Shown: positions 32,407 to 43,324 of the stretch, piece by piece
How positions within the stretch are numbered: the stretch's first letter is position 1
Layout: every line of letters begins with the position of its first letter
NCBI GenBank assembly: GCA_951799425.1
Contig: OX637394.1
Span: 28,990,001 to 29,054,000 of the forward strand
DNA from: Ilex aquifolium
Taxonomy: Eukaryota; Streptophyta; Magnoliopsida; Aquifoliales; Aquifoliaceae
DNA length: 64,000 nucleotides
Direction: 5' to 3'
Program-made: the position numbers and the translations under genes
Notes under the pieces: generated by a model
Seen by the model: the letters and a program-made list of their open reading frames with translations, nothing else
What the model was told of the DNA's origin: nothing
The model's database searches: none

Positions 32407-32733
32407 TGGACTCTTCTTGGAGGCACTAACAGTCAAAAACCCCTAAGCTCAGCTTCATGACTAATTCAGAAGATGTTAGTGCCAACATGATCTTCTGTTT
32501 TCCATCCATGTTCGTGTTCTGAGCGCGAAGAATGTGCCCATCATCCGAATTGACAGAGTTCAGGATGAGCTCCTTAGCTCATAAGGGATGACCCCCTCAG
32601 CTCATACATGAACATGCACATTCAAAAAGAAAGTTCTAAATATTTAAAGTATTCAAGAGTGCAGGCGTTCAAGAAGAGAAACATAGTTTGACATCATTCG
32701 AAGAAAGAAAGGAAGCACAAGGAAATAAAACTC
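32407..32733. other. Element B spacer before antisense gene 2
   Basis: Non-coding, homologous to 2091-2522; likely 3' untranslated sequence of the antisense gene. Confidence 0.5.
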
Positions 32734-33824
32734 CTAATCCTTCTTAAGCTGTAACTTCAGCTCGGCCACTTCCTCTTTCAGACGAACATTCTTTGACTTC
32801 AGCTCATCTCTCTCTCGTTCAGCCTTGGACAGTGAGTCAAGAAGCTTCTGACCTGCTGGGGAGAGGAAAATAGTGGACAGAGAACCAGGGGAGAAAGAGC
32901 CCTCCCTCCTACGCTTCTTTGAGCTCGCACTAGCGTACCCTTCCTCGTCGGAATCATCTTCCTCGTCAGAATCAGAGAAAGAAGTCCAGGAAGAGTAGGG
33001 AACGAAGGAAAACTCATACTCAGTAGCCTCGGCCCCAAGCAAGTAGAGGTTTGCACTTGTCATCAACTCAGAGTAAGTCCTAGACTCCACCAGCAGCATC
33101 TCGTCAATGGTCACCTTCTCTGGCACATCCAAATCAGGTGGACCTGAGCAACAAGAATGTAATAAGAATATACCTTCAAGAAAAATACATACTCAAAAGA
33201 GCTCAGCTCGAACCTACCAATAAGAGAAAAGCTCTTCCAGGACCGTGGAATCCTAGCTTCACGGCAACGATCTTCAGTAGACCGCCAAGACTCCCCAGAA
33301 GCAAAAAAGAAACGTTTAGACCATCCTTCAGGATTGGAGGGAAAGCCTAGAACCAAAGGACGTAATTTAAAATTCCTCCAACGGAAGAAGCTGAAGCAGG
33401 GGGCATCGTCTTCTTCTATCTCGAAGAAGTACAGAAACTCAGAGACATAGGGGAACCTGCCAATGCCATGTAGGCGCCAGAACAGGAAGAAGCTCACCAT
33501 AGCGGCCCATCCTCGGGGGGAAAGGCGAGAAGGGCATAGGCCATAGTAGGCAAGAACTCGCCCTATAGCCGGATGAATGGGAAGGCGAAGTCCCATGTCC
33601 ATGGCACCTTCAAAAAAGTAAACTTCCCCTCGAGGAAGGTAGTTGCAGGGCTCGTCGGGAGTAGGGATTCGCAAAGGCAAGTCAAGATCAGGAAAAAAAC
33701 GTTTCTTGATGATTTCCAAATCAGAAGGATTCAGCTTCGATGGGGTCAATTAGCGACAATGCCACTTCCATTCGATCCCGAAGGAAGTCCGTTCCTGGAA
33801 CAGAGAAGAAGTAGGGGCAGCCAT
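32734..33824 (-). pseudogene. Element B antisense gene 2: Transposase_28-like protein, two exons
   Basis: ATG at 33824-33822 (MAAPTSSLFQERTSFGIEW). Exon 1 runs to 33218 with donor gtaggt; exon 2 is 33143-32734 with acceptor ctcag; the split Gly codon joins SLIG to PPDLDVPEK. Exon 1 contains KRFFPDLDLPLRIP, GLRLPIHPAIGRVLAYYGL, PSRLSPRGWAAMVSFFLFW and NPEGWSKRFFF, the Transposase_28 pattern. Exon 2 has an acidic run (SDSDEEDDSDEE), a basic KKRRR stretch and a C-terminal coiled coil ending LKKD. One TAA at 33750-33752 interrupts the frame where element A has TAC. Both members of the family keep this gene antisense to pol, so it is a fixed part of the element. Function unknown; nuclear localisation from KKRRR is inference. 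Confidence 0.75.
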
Positions 33825-34861
33825 TAAAGCTTACGAAGAAAACAGAGGGTAACCACGAAGAATCAAGAAGAAACTCAGGAATATTTTTTCACAAGAAAGG
33901 AAAGAAACTTAGCAGAAGATAGGAGGCTTAAAGAAGGTTGTAAGTATTTAGGAAACCAAGAGCCACGCGAAAGGGAGTCGGCTTCCTTTCTGGTCTCTTA
34001 ATTAATAAAGGTGGTTACGGTTATGGAAAACGGTTGGGAAAAAGGTGGGAAAAGGAATCAGCGCAAGATTAACCCTCCTATTGCACTCAAAATGACCGAA
34101 GAGAATTCTGACCCCACCCAAGTAGAATATTCTTCATGTTTGAGCTCAGCCCTGTAAAAAAAAGAGCACCTATATAGCAAGTCTTTAAGACCTGCAGTTC
34201 CAAGAGCCCTGCTCACATCAGAATGGAAAAGTTCCTGATGGGCTCCTCAGTTCATCAAAAGAACTTAGCAACTCATGAAGTCCGTAGTCTTGCTCGAAGA
34301 AGGGCTGAAGCACTTCTCAAAGCAAGGGGGGGTAAGGGAAATACAAGAGAAAGAAAACACAGAAGAAAGTTTAGAAAAATAAAGCAATGAAATTTGTTAT
34401 TTATTTCAGAAAGGGTCTATTAAAAGAGCCGTGAAGCTCAGAAAGAGCTTTTAAGTTCACAAAAAGAGCTACATAGCTCAGTAAGAATTCCTAGTTCGAG
34501 CCATGTAGCTCAGAAGGAACTTTCCAGTTCACAATATCAAGCTGTGTGGCTCAGAATGAAGGAGAAAAGGGAAGGGATCCCTGAGATACCAAATACCGAG
34601 CTCAACACCAAGTCTTATGTACTCTTCAAATCTAGTAATTTTGCTTCAAGAAGTGCACAGCACCCCTCAAAGCAAAGGGGGAAGGGGAGTATATAAAGCA
34701 AAACAAGTAAGTGTGCAGTTTGAAATCGAAATTCAAAGATATATATGTGCTAAGCCAGCAAAGGAAAAACAGATGAAGATTGCAAAGTAACACAAAGTCC
34801 TAGCCCAAGGCAAAGTTGCATCTCAAAAAATTTTTTACAAAGAGATTACAGCTAAAAAATC
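33825..34861. other. Element B spacer between antisense genes
   Basis: About 1 kb non-coding, with repeated gctcag/agttca motifs at 34430-34560 in irregular tandem. Presumed to contain the promoter of antisense gene 2 and the 3' end of gene 1. No ORF supported. Confidence 0.5.
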
Positions 34862-37511
34862 CTAAGTTTCTGGAGGGGGAGTAATTGAAGGATCTCGCAG
34901 CTCGGTAGATGAGCCCTCAACAACAGATGCAAGGGAAGAGCTTCCAGAAATGCCTTGGGCCCCTGCTTCCGTTGAGTCCGGATCCTGAGCAAGAGCCTCA
35001 GTCACTAAGTCAGCTGAAAACGGTGTAGTAACAGGAACAGCAGGATCTGCAGTAGGGAGCTCAGGAGTCGCAGTTGGGGGCTCAGGAAGCACGATAAGAG
35101 CTCCAGAGGTCCCAGAGGCAGGTATGTCTTGACTCAAGGCCGCAGCTGGTGGGATCGAGACATCCTCCTCATTATCAGAGCCAGACTCTTCCATTTCTTT
35201 CTCGGTGGGGATTGGGAAGTTGAAGTCAAGGTCTGGGAAAGCTTTGATAGCCTTGCGCCTAAAGGCAAGCCATCCAGTAGCCCACAAAGTGGTGGCCTCA
35301 TCTCTTAGCTCGGCAATCTCATTATCCCTCTGTTTGACCAAATCTTTCTGCTCCCCGAGCTCCTCGCAGAGCTTGCTGTTTGCCTCGTTGAGGGCGAGAT
35401 AATCTTGATTGGCCTGGCTGAGCTCTTTCTTGGCGTCAAAAGCCTTCTGGCTATCCTTGGACCACGCCTCAACCTTAAGCTGCAGGTCCTCCTTAACTAA
35501 CCTTAGCTCATCTCGAGCTTTCTTTTCCCCTTCCTCAGCTCTGACCTTGACGGTTAATGTATGTTTGAGGTCGGAGGCTTGCTTCGCCGTTTGCTCTTTG
35601 AGGCTTTCCACCTGGGCCCTGAGGTCCTCGTTCTCAAGGGATAATTCAGAAACCTTGACCTTATACGTCTTCAGAACCTTAAAAGAGCTCTCTTGAGACC
35701 GAACCCGGTGCAGCAGACCTTTCGCATGGAGGGCAGCCTGAGAATATAAAGAAAGTTCAGCAAATTGCGTCAGACCACGAAATAAAAACAAGTAAAGGGG
35801 GGAAAGTGCTAGCACTTACGGCAGCTGCTCCCTGAAGAGCTGAAGAGATGGAATCCTCAAGGGGCATAGAAGCAGCCTTCAGGACATCAGACTCAGAAAA
35901 AATAGAAGAAAGAGCTCCTCCAGCAAGATCCATGTTGTCGAAAAAAGAATCCTCGTCTTCTTCCTTAGATTTTCTCTCTTTCTCAGCCGTCTTCCCAGAA
36001 GCAGTGTATGAGAACTTTCTGGGTTGGAGATCAGGGATCACTCCCAAAGCTTTCTCAACCTCAGAGGAAGAAGGGGAAGCCTGATCTCCCACTTGAGCAG
36101 ACACCAACCCAAGATGGGCCACTAGAGGAGAAGAGGTAACTGCAATTTGAGGGGTGCCAGATGAGGAAGGCGGTGCCTTGATGGGAACTGATTCTTTAGT
36201 AGCAAAGAGGGGTGAAGGCACCTCCAATCTGGGGATTTTAGCCCGGGTGTTTGGACCACTCCCAGAGCTGACCCGGGCCTTGCGCTTGCCAGATTTGCCA
36301 CCTTTCATCAGTTCCTCAACCTTAGCCTGAAGCTCTCCTGGAGTAGACTTCATGGTAGAAGGACCTGGAAGGTCTGAATGGAACAAGGAGATGTAAGGAG
36401 AAAAAGAAGAGAAAGAAAGATAACGAAAGAGGAAGAGAAAGAAAGTGACAATGAAATTACCTTCTTCAGCCCCTAAAACAGATAATGGAATCGCTAGGGT
36501 TACCAAAGGAGGACTCAGACCTAGCTCCACCAAATTTTGAGACTCAATCAGGTCGGTGTACCTCTCTGGCTTGATCTTCTCCAACTTCGCTAGCACTTTC
36601 TTATCTTCAGGGCTGAGCTCAGGACGACCACCTGAAAAGAAGAAAGTATGCAAGTAAGAGAAAGGCAAGAGGCCTATAAGTCCCAGATCAGAGCTCAGTC
36701 GACTCAAGTGAAGACTCACGCAAGTTTTCTGGTTGTGTCCAAGCCGTAGGGATACCAAGAGTATCTGTTTTATCAGCAGGATTGTACTCCCAACTGGTAC
36801 CCCCAATATAAAAGAAATGCTTTTTCCACGCCTTGTGAGAAGATGGGAGGTCAGTAATAATTTTCCTAGCCTTAGTTCGCTTGGAAATATACAGAAAATC
36901 TTCGGCGGAGGTCAGTTTGACGTTGAAGAGCTCCATAAGCAAAGAAATGCTAGGAACCCCGAGTTTACGCTTCTTAAAGATGACTAGGAGACCAACCATG
37001 ACGCCATAGAAGTTGGGAGAAATCTGGGAAGGACATACATTAAAATGTTGCAGAACAGACTTGATAAAGGGATGCAGAGGAAAGCGAAGACCGTTCTCAA
37101 AGGCGGCAAGAAAGAAGCAGACCCTATTGCGTACTTGTTCTACATAGTAGATGGATCTATCTGGACACCAGGGTTCAACCCCAGGAGGAAAACCGTATCG
37201 AACTTTATAAGCTCTCATTAGCCCAGGGACCTCTCTACTGTAGCCCACAGACTCGGCATGCCTGAAGGCAAGCCCCAAATATGAGGTTTTTTCTTCAACC
37301 CCGACTCCACTCACCTTAACCTTGCCTTTATCAGGTCTGGGGGGCATGGGAGAAGAGGTAGAGGGAGGTTCCTCGGTGCCAACCTTGGCTTCTACAGCCT
37401 CCACACCAGGAAAGTTATCAATCTCATCGCCAACGTCCCCCAAATCGGTGTCCTCAGATCGATCCCCTAGTAGGGAAACAGAGGAACGAGTAGCACCAGA
37501 AGAAACAGATA
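34862..37511 (-). pseudogene. Element B antisense gene 1: Transposase_28-like and coiled-coil protein, four exons
   Basis: Exons by splice signals: about 37511-36720 (donor gtgagt), 36631-36461 (donor gtaatt), 36364-35820 (donor gtaagt), 35737-34862. The element A start ATG is ATA here (ISVSSGATRSSVSLLG), so this copy lacks the usual start. Exon 1: SEDTDLGDVGDEID, KTSYLGLAFRHAESVGYSRE, FENGLRFPLHPFIKSVLQHF, NFYGVMVGLLVIFKKRKL. Exon 2: GRPELSPEDKKVLAKLEKIK. Exon 3: STMKSTPGELQAKVEELMKG with KSGKRKA, then Ser/Pro-rich. Exon 4: a roughly 150-residue coiled coil, then WLAFRRKAIKAFPDLDF and an acidic, Pro/Ser-rich end. Predicted length is about 790 residues. It is a paralogue of antisense gene 2 in its core. 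It is read from the 3' LTR side, toward pol. Confidence 0.72.
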
Positions 37512-38161
37512 TATTTGGGCAAGAAAAGGGAAGATTAAAGGAACGGTAGAGAGGAGGAACACTACTCAAACTTTCCCTAATAACCCTAGGGTCAGCACAG
37601 TAACTCCCAACAACGAGTATGTGCACGATGGAACTCCAATCCACGAAATAGGGAAGGGGAGACAGGCAACAATCACGGGACCAGAAATAGAAGAACCTAT
37701 GGGCCCAAAAACACAGCAACCACCTAGAACTCAAAGGGTCCAGAGTTGGAAAAGGTGAAAAGAGGATAGGGAAAGCGTACCTAGATGGGGAAGAGCAGCG
37801 AACAACAAATCCGGAACCGAATCAAGAGGGGAAGCACTGCGAAGCCTTCGAATCAAACACAGAAAGGCCGATTTTGGGCAAGAATTAGAGAGCTTCAAGA
37901 CTGGGACTCAAGAATTCGCAGAGGCAAGGAATCCGGAGAAACAGAGGAGAAGATGAATAGTGTAAAGAAACGGTTCAGGTAGCCGTTTTGGGTATTTAAA
38001 GCTTGAAAGACGTGGGCTGAGACGTGCGCGGGAATCGAGGAAGGTCATGATTGCTGCAAACCGTCAAAAATCTTCAGCCACGTGAGAAGCCAAGGGAGAC
38101 CACGTGCAGATCTAGCTCGGATTGAGAAACAGTTCAACCCTTACATAAGCTAACTTAGAGC
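37512..38161. other. Element B region between antisense gene 1 and the 3' LTR
   Basis: Presumed 5' region of antisense gene 1. A minus-strand frame continues upstream to 37734 but has no conserved start. gggtatttaaagc at 37987-37999 could be a TATA-like box. Otherwise nothing seen. Confidence 0.5.
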
Positions 38162-38178
38162 AAGAGCTAGGGGGCAAC
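38162..38178 (+). other. Element B polypurine tract
   Basis: aagagctagggggcaac directly before the TG of the 3' LTR. Confidence 0.85.
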
Positions 38179-38899
38179 TGATGATACCTAAAATAAACTC
38201 CAGACACGAGCTCAGAAAGTAAGCTCAGCTCGGGAGCTCAGGTAATATACGCTGAGCTCATCCAGCCATGGTCTGAGCTCATCCAGCCGGTACTAGAGCT
38301 CCCAGCTGGGGACACGAAATAAGGGATGGCAAGAGGACAGCAAGATGACAGCAGATACCATCATAAAAGGAACCAAGCTGGAACCAAGGCGTAAAACCCC
38401 GTAACCAACCAAGATCCTCTCCTAAAACTAAGGGGAATTCCACGGAAGAAGGCAAAGATCTCGAGATGGAAGCCACAAAAGTCGGCCATTTGGATTTGAG
38501 GTAACTCCGGGATTGGAGAGGGAAAGATGAAAGAAGATCCCTTCATTATAGGAAGCAAATTCGGATTAGAGGTAAGCAAGAGGCTATAAAAAAGGGGGGG
38601 GGGGAGAGCCACAAAAGGGGCTGATCCCAAATTCCCATTTCACTACTGTAATACATTCAACTTGATCAATAAGAATGAGAGGAGCCAGAGACTCCATTGC
38701 AGAGTGGACTAGCCAAGCTCAGGCCGGTGAACCACTATAACCCCGTTTGTGTTATTGCCCACTTCTTCCTTTCCCCAAAACGTCAATTAGCATTACTAGA
38801 TTCGAGCCTTATAGCTCAGATACTATTCCTAGCTCCGCATAGATCGTTCATACAAAATAATCCTGTTCCGAAGCTCATTCGCGTAGATTTACACCATCA
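38179..38899 (+). repeat. Element B 3' LTR (721 bp)
   Basis: Same termini as the 5' LTR; 11-G run here versus 14 there, one base added in aaaaccccgtaacc, and about ten substitutions. Followed by cttcc (38900-38904). Confidence 0.96.
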
Positions 38900-38947
38900 C
38901 TTCCTTTGACCTTATTTTCTGTCATTCTGACTTTTTTCCTGTGACAG

Positions 38948-39095
38948 CCTTACAGGTGGTTCTGTTGTAGGGGACATAGCTCCTTTTCAAGCATTTACCA
39001 TTGGGGGACATGGAAGTGTGCGGGGTTACGGTGAGGGTGCAGTTGGATCGGGTAGATCTTGTCTTGTTGCTAACAGTGAATTGACATTACCTTTG
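38948..39095 (+). CDS. Omp85-like gene, visible exon 5 (loop-6 motif)
   Basis: Acceptor ttcctgtgacag, donor ttg|gtatgt. It is 148 bp; the first base completes a Ser codon from exon 4, then 49 codons end in phase 0. It encodes LTGGSVVGDIAPFQAFTIGG, HGSVRGYGEGAVGSGRS and CLVANSELTLPL. VRGY with EGAVGSGRS is the conserved loop of Omp85 barrels that folds back into the pore. This exon alone is enough to name the superfamily. Confidence 0.88.
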
Positions 39096-39480
39096 GTATG
39101 TTGTGATTTTTGATAAGCGACATGTAGTGATTTTCTTATAGCATTATCATGGCATTATCCAAGAATTTCTAATGGTACAACTACTACTTATTTCTATAGT
39201 TCATACTTTGTGAATTGCATCTCTTAAGATCCAGTGCCCATTAATCTGAGCCGGTCTCCTATAAAACCTAGTTTGATTGGTATTCAAAACCTCTAGATTT
39301 CATAAATGGTCTATTTTCCAGTTTTCTTCTATCAAAAATAAATGTGTAAATAACTTTTGACTTAGATAAAATCTAAAATAGAGTCTTTCTCAAATTTCAG
39401 TTATATAGAAGTCAATTATGCAAATTGGGCTTCTTATGGGCATGGGTCAAGGTTACAGTTATATAGAATTCGGAGAGCTT
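39096..39480 (+). other. Start of Omp85 intron 5 (about 22 kb)
   Basis: AT-rich sequence with no ORF and no recognised repeat up to the GACTCG-rich repeat that follows. Confidence 0.6.
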
Positions 39481-39780
39481 TGAGAGACTTCGGTCGCAGT
39501 GGTGCGGCGCGATATCGGGCGATATGACCTAAAAGAAAATGTTGAATATGACAAGAGATTCAAGTCATACTGCGGCGTCGGGAAACCATATTGGTCGATT
39601 CGATGACGATATCTCGACGACTCAGGACTGACTCCGATACAACTCGCACGACTCGATCAAGTCATGCGAGACTCGGGGTTTATATGTGTTGTGTAACAGT
39701 ATTGTCTCGGAAGGTGTTGAGTCGAATACGACTCGGCCGACTTGTATCGGTATCGGTCGATACTTTTAACCATGCTTATG
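39480..39780. repeat. GACTCG/CGATA-rich repeat, copy 1
   Basis: Dense in cgactcg, gatatcg and tatcggtcgata. Read on the minus strand it starts tggttaaaagtatcgaccga, resembling tggttcaaagtcgcggtatc at 62530. Probably a MITE family fragment; no clean terminal repeats or duplication found. Confidence 0.4.
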
Positions 39781-40387
39781 GGAGTTGTATTTGTCCATCT
39801 CAATAGTTATGGGGGGACTTGAGCAGTAAATCTCGATTAACCAATTATGATTTGTTGGAGATAATTTAGTTACCATCACGTGCAAAGTTTTAGGCAAAAT
39901 AGTTTCTGGGCGCCTTTGAGCTACTATCGGCAATTGTAGAAGAGTGATAGCTTTTTGTTTGGCCATTGTGTTTAAGCTCTCTAATCGTTCTTTCAAATAT
40001 ACAATCTCCTTTTATAATAATGTAGAAAATGAACCTACAAATTTTGTAAGACTTAAGCATTTTTCAAGAGTTATTTTTTTATGCACGTAATATAATAACC
40101 TATCAAATTTACCCAGGGGGGGGGGGGGGGGGGACCATCGCCATTGCAAGAAAGGCTGCTTTATTGACAATTAAAAACCCTACTTTGAAGACAAAATAGT
40201 CCTTGTAGGACTTTTACTGTTTGATCCCGAATGGTACACCAAAGTACAGCCGGTCAAAAAGTAATAATATTTTGGTAAGTTTGAGGTCTAACCATAAGAG
40301 ATAATGGAATTTGAAGGTGATGTAGGACGAGAAGGACTAGAAATCAGAGAATAGAAAGAGAAGAAGAAAGGAGAGGGGTGGATATAT
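39781..40387 (+). other. Intron filler with an 18-G run
   Basis: No gene seen. G-run at 40116-40133. The small minus-strand frame at 39996-39766 has no family resemblance. Confidence 0.5.
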
Positions 40388-41400
40388 TTTTCTCATACTC
40401 GGTCGGATATTGCTTAAGTAGTAAGGATTGTAAGTCAATTCATACATGATCCTTGAGCCCCTCACGTTGAAGTAGTTTATTATATTCTGAGATATTTCAA
40501 GTCAGCTCTTGGAAAAGGGATATTGTTATCTTATAATGGTTACTTGAACTAGAAGCATTCACTGATTCAGACAGGGAAGGTTCAGTAGATGACATAATAT
40601 CCATTTCAGGCTATTGCACCTTGATAGGTGGAAATATTGTCATGTGGCGAAGTAAATAATAAGCAGTGGTCAAGGATCAAAATATCGTTTCAAAACAGTC
40701 AACACGTCCGAAACGTTTCCGTATCCAAGGGGACCAAAACGAATCAGTGATGGAATCAAAATTCTAATACTTCGAGGTGTTCCATAATGTTTTGAAATGT
40801 TGTTATATTTCAATGCATTTGCACAATTATTTCAGAATGTTTCAAGGTATTTTCAAGATATTTTGGTATATTTCGACCAATATTTTGAAAAAATAAGTCT
40901 TAAATTTTTTATTTTTTTCATTTTGTTTCCGAAATGGGTCTAAACGTTTATGAAATACATTGAAATGTTTCCGTTTCCGGGGTGACCGAAACGATGCATC
41001 GAAATAAAATTTTGATCATTGGCAGTGGTAACAAGGTCTAGTGTTGAGGCTGAATATTGAGCGATGATCCATAGAGTTTGTGAGCTTATGTGACTTCAAA
41101 TCCTACTGAGTGAGCTCGGAATTCGTTGTAATAGGCCTATGCGACTATACTGTGATAATAAGGCTGGCTAGACAACTATCAACATTGCACACAATCCAAT
41201 TCAACATAATAGAATTAAACATGTTGAGATTGATCGACACTTCATCAAAGAGAAGCTGAATAAGGGTTTAATTTTTATGTCATTTATGTGATCAGAAGAT
41301 CAGTTGGCCGATGTTTTCACAAAGGACTTGGTAGCAAGCTTTTTCATCATATTATTTGAAAGTTGGGCATGAGAGACATTTATGCACCAACTTGAAGGGG
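40388..41400 (+). pseudogene. Ty1/copia RT end and RNase H relic, interrupted by a MITE
   Basis: In shifting frames: SHTRSDIA*VVRIVSQFIHDP, HVEVVYYILRYFKSALGKGI, DSDREGSVDDIISISGYCTL, GGNIVMWRSK, then the MITE. After it come GLVLRLNIE-type remnants of the SSxEAEY region, an INIAHNP/QHNRIKHVEIDRHFIK block, and DQLADVFTK. This is the C-terminal RNase H of a copia polyprotein on the + strand, with stops and frameshifts throughout. cttgaaggggg at 41391-41401 is its polypurine tract. Confidence 0.85.
40671..41021. mobile_element. hAT-type MITE (351 bp) with 8-bp duplication gcagtggt
   Basis: Left end CAAGGATCAAAATATCG; right end, reverse-complemented, CAATGATCAAAATTTTA. gcagtggt flanks both sides (40663-40670 and 41022-41029). 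The interior has gaaacgtttccg motifs like the ends of the 5.3 kb hAT at 54844. Non-coding. Confidence 0.88.
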
Positions 41401-41401
41401 G

Positions 41402-41574
41402 TGTTATGTTATGTTACATTAGGATGCAACTATTAAGGGTATTTTTGGTACTTCTGTGACTATATATATTGGGATGTAGCTGTGTAACCCTAATACACAC
41501 TGCTTTCTTCATAATCTTGTCTCTCTCTGTCTTACTCTTTTTTTCTCTTTCCCATATCCCTAGTTTTCCATAAT
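41402..41574 (+). repeat. Copia 3' LTR (partial) after the + strand relic
   Basis: Starts TGTTATGTTATGTTACATTA just after the PPT; tatatatattggg at 41462 is TATA-like. The right end merges with the minus-strand copia and is not defined. Confidence 0.6.
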
Positions 41575-43096
41575 CTCACTTTTATAGAAGATGATAAATT
41601 TTTTAGGTAATCAAAATGATCCTCCATAAGAAACAACAAAGTCATTCGAGAGAAATTATCAACAAAGATAACAAAATGCTGAAATCCAGAAAATACTCTT
41701 TATTCTTGTAGGATCGGAAATGTTTGAATGAACAAGATTAAAAAGATTACACTTACAACTATTATTACTACTGGAGAAAGAACTACGGTGATTCTTGCCC
41801 AAGTGACAAGTTTTACATTCTAACATAAAAGAAAGACTCAAACTAGGAATAACTTGAAGAAACTTTTACAAGAAGGGATGCCCCAATCAGAAATGTCACT
41901 AGAGTGGAGAAATTGTAGCACTCAAGACTGGTACTGATCCTCTAGGTTCCAAGTAATAAATATTGTTCTGCTCATACCCCAAACCGATCACCCTCACTAA
42001 TCAACATTTGATCTTTGAACACACCATATTTGGAATTAAGATTTGATAGCCACTTGAAACTCTTCACGCTGTTGTCATTGTACCTCTAGGTCCGCAGTCA
42101 ATAGTTGATAAAGAAAAATTTCCTCCCACAATCCTTTCAAGTTGTCATAGTGCTCAGCCAGAGATTTATTGTCCTGCTTGGTATTAAGCATACACTCAAA
42201 CAATTCATAGACCCGGAGACACATTATGTTCTTAGGAATGCATCTCCTCAAGGGAGTCCCAAATCTTCTTAGCCGTCTCAAGAAATAACTAAGGAATTTT
42301 CACTCCACCAATCTTCGGTAGTCAAAAACACTTCAAAAGCATAGGACCAAGAATAATAGTTGATTCCATTTAATTTCACAAAAATAATTTGTCTAACTTG
42401 ATCATCTACAGAATAAATCTGTCGATCTGAGCCATCATCCCCTGGCACAATTTTTACATCCTTAGAAGTTGACATAGTTAAACCCACAACTAACTAGGAA
42501 ATAAGGGAGAATAGGAGACCCAAGAAGTCTCAAACAACCACAAATCTCACAAACAACCAAGAATGGAGCAGAAAAAGCAGTTAGAAACACTTAATTCATG
42601 TCAGATCAAATTCACAAATTACCCAGCGAAGTCAATCACAACGGTAGGCCTCAAGGAGAGCACAGAGGCCAAAATTAGTCGGAAATTGAAGAAAACTCCA
42701 AAGCTGGACACTACTTGGCATTGGACAGTGAAGCCGACAGTCCTTGGCCCCAAAAAACTCGTCAAAACCAACCAAGAGGCTGGGCAACTCAAGAGCTCTT
42801 GCCCTAGGCCTAATTGGCACCCTAGAAACTAGATCCAAGCAAACAAACAGGAGAAGAAGGGCCGAAATTGCAAATCTAAAAAATAGGCCCTATTCAAAAA
42901 TAGGAAACAATGCCTAGATGGCTTCAAAAAATTTGGCAAAAATCACCATTAGATTCCCCATAAAAAATTGACTCAAGCAGCAAATCCGGTGGCCAACAGT
43001 TCCAGACGTCAGCTTTTGACTGATGACGTCAACGACTGTTAATCCTCTCAAAATTTTTCACCAGTGTTTTGCAATGTTATTTGATCACGGATTAAT

Positions 43097-43108
43097 GCTC
43101 TAATACTA
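43097..43108 (-). other. Degenerate initiator-Met PBS of the minus-strand copia
   Basis: Read on the minus strand: TAGTATTAGAGC, against the usual TGGTATCAGAGC. Both differences are transitions expected from cytosine deamination. Confidence 0.65.
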
Positions 43109-43111
43109 AGT

Positions 43112-43309
43112 TGAAACAACAAAAAATAATATTCGGGTTAGAAAGAATTAAAGAAAGAGAGGAAGAGAAGGAGAGGTAGGAAAGAACTACCCTCTTATTT
43201 ATATTGAACAATATCTCGGGTAATTACATTATTACTCTACACTAGCTCATAAACATAAAATAATGAGAACTACAAAGCAAAACAAAATTAGCATGCAGTC
43301 TAATTAACA
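43112..43309 (-). repeat. 5' LTR of the minus-strand copia (about 198 bp)
   Basis: Minus-strand TGTTAATTAG...TTGTTTCA, with caatataaataagagg as TATA box and a CT-rich stretch. Ends chosen from TG/CA and the PBS position. Confidence 0.6.
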
Positions 43310-43324
43310 TAATGTGGATCCACC

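Larger units (their letters stand above)
23743..38899 (+). mobile_element. Element B: complete Tat/Retand-like Ty3/gypsy retrotransposon (15.2 kb with nested solo LTR)
   Basis: LTRs 23743-24465 and 38179-38899, 5-bp target duplication cttcc at 23738-23742 and 38900-38904. The order is PBS, gag, protease, RT, gypsy RNase H, archaeal-type RNase H, integrase, hairpin array, antisense gene 2, antisense gene 1, PPT. The second RNase H after the first is diagnostic of the Tat lineage. About ten substitutions and two small indels separate the LTRs by eye (about 1.4 percent). The coding region has several stops and frameshifts. A 1.9 kb solo LTR is inserted at 28341. The element sits in intron 4 of the Omp85-like gene, in the same orientation. 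Confidence 0.96.
41575..43309 (-). mobile_element. Truncated Ty1/copia element (5' LTR, gag, partial integrase), minus strand
   Basis: From right to left: LTR 43309-43112, degenerate PBS, leader, gag (MSTSKDVKIVPG at 42472 ... FVKLNGINYYSWSYAFEVFL; then WDSLRRCIPKNIMCLRVYELF, with a frame change between), and pre-integrase CKTCHLGKNHRSSF. Next comes FNLVHSNI and an integrase start (VIFVDNFSRMTLLFLMEDHF in another frame). The element is cut at about 41575. Several stops; it is a relic. Confidence 0.8.
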
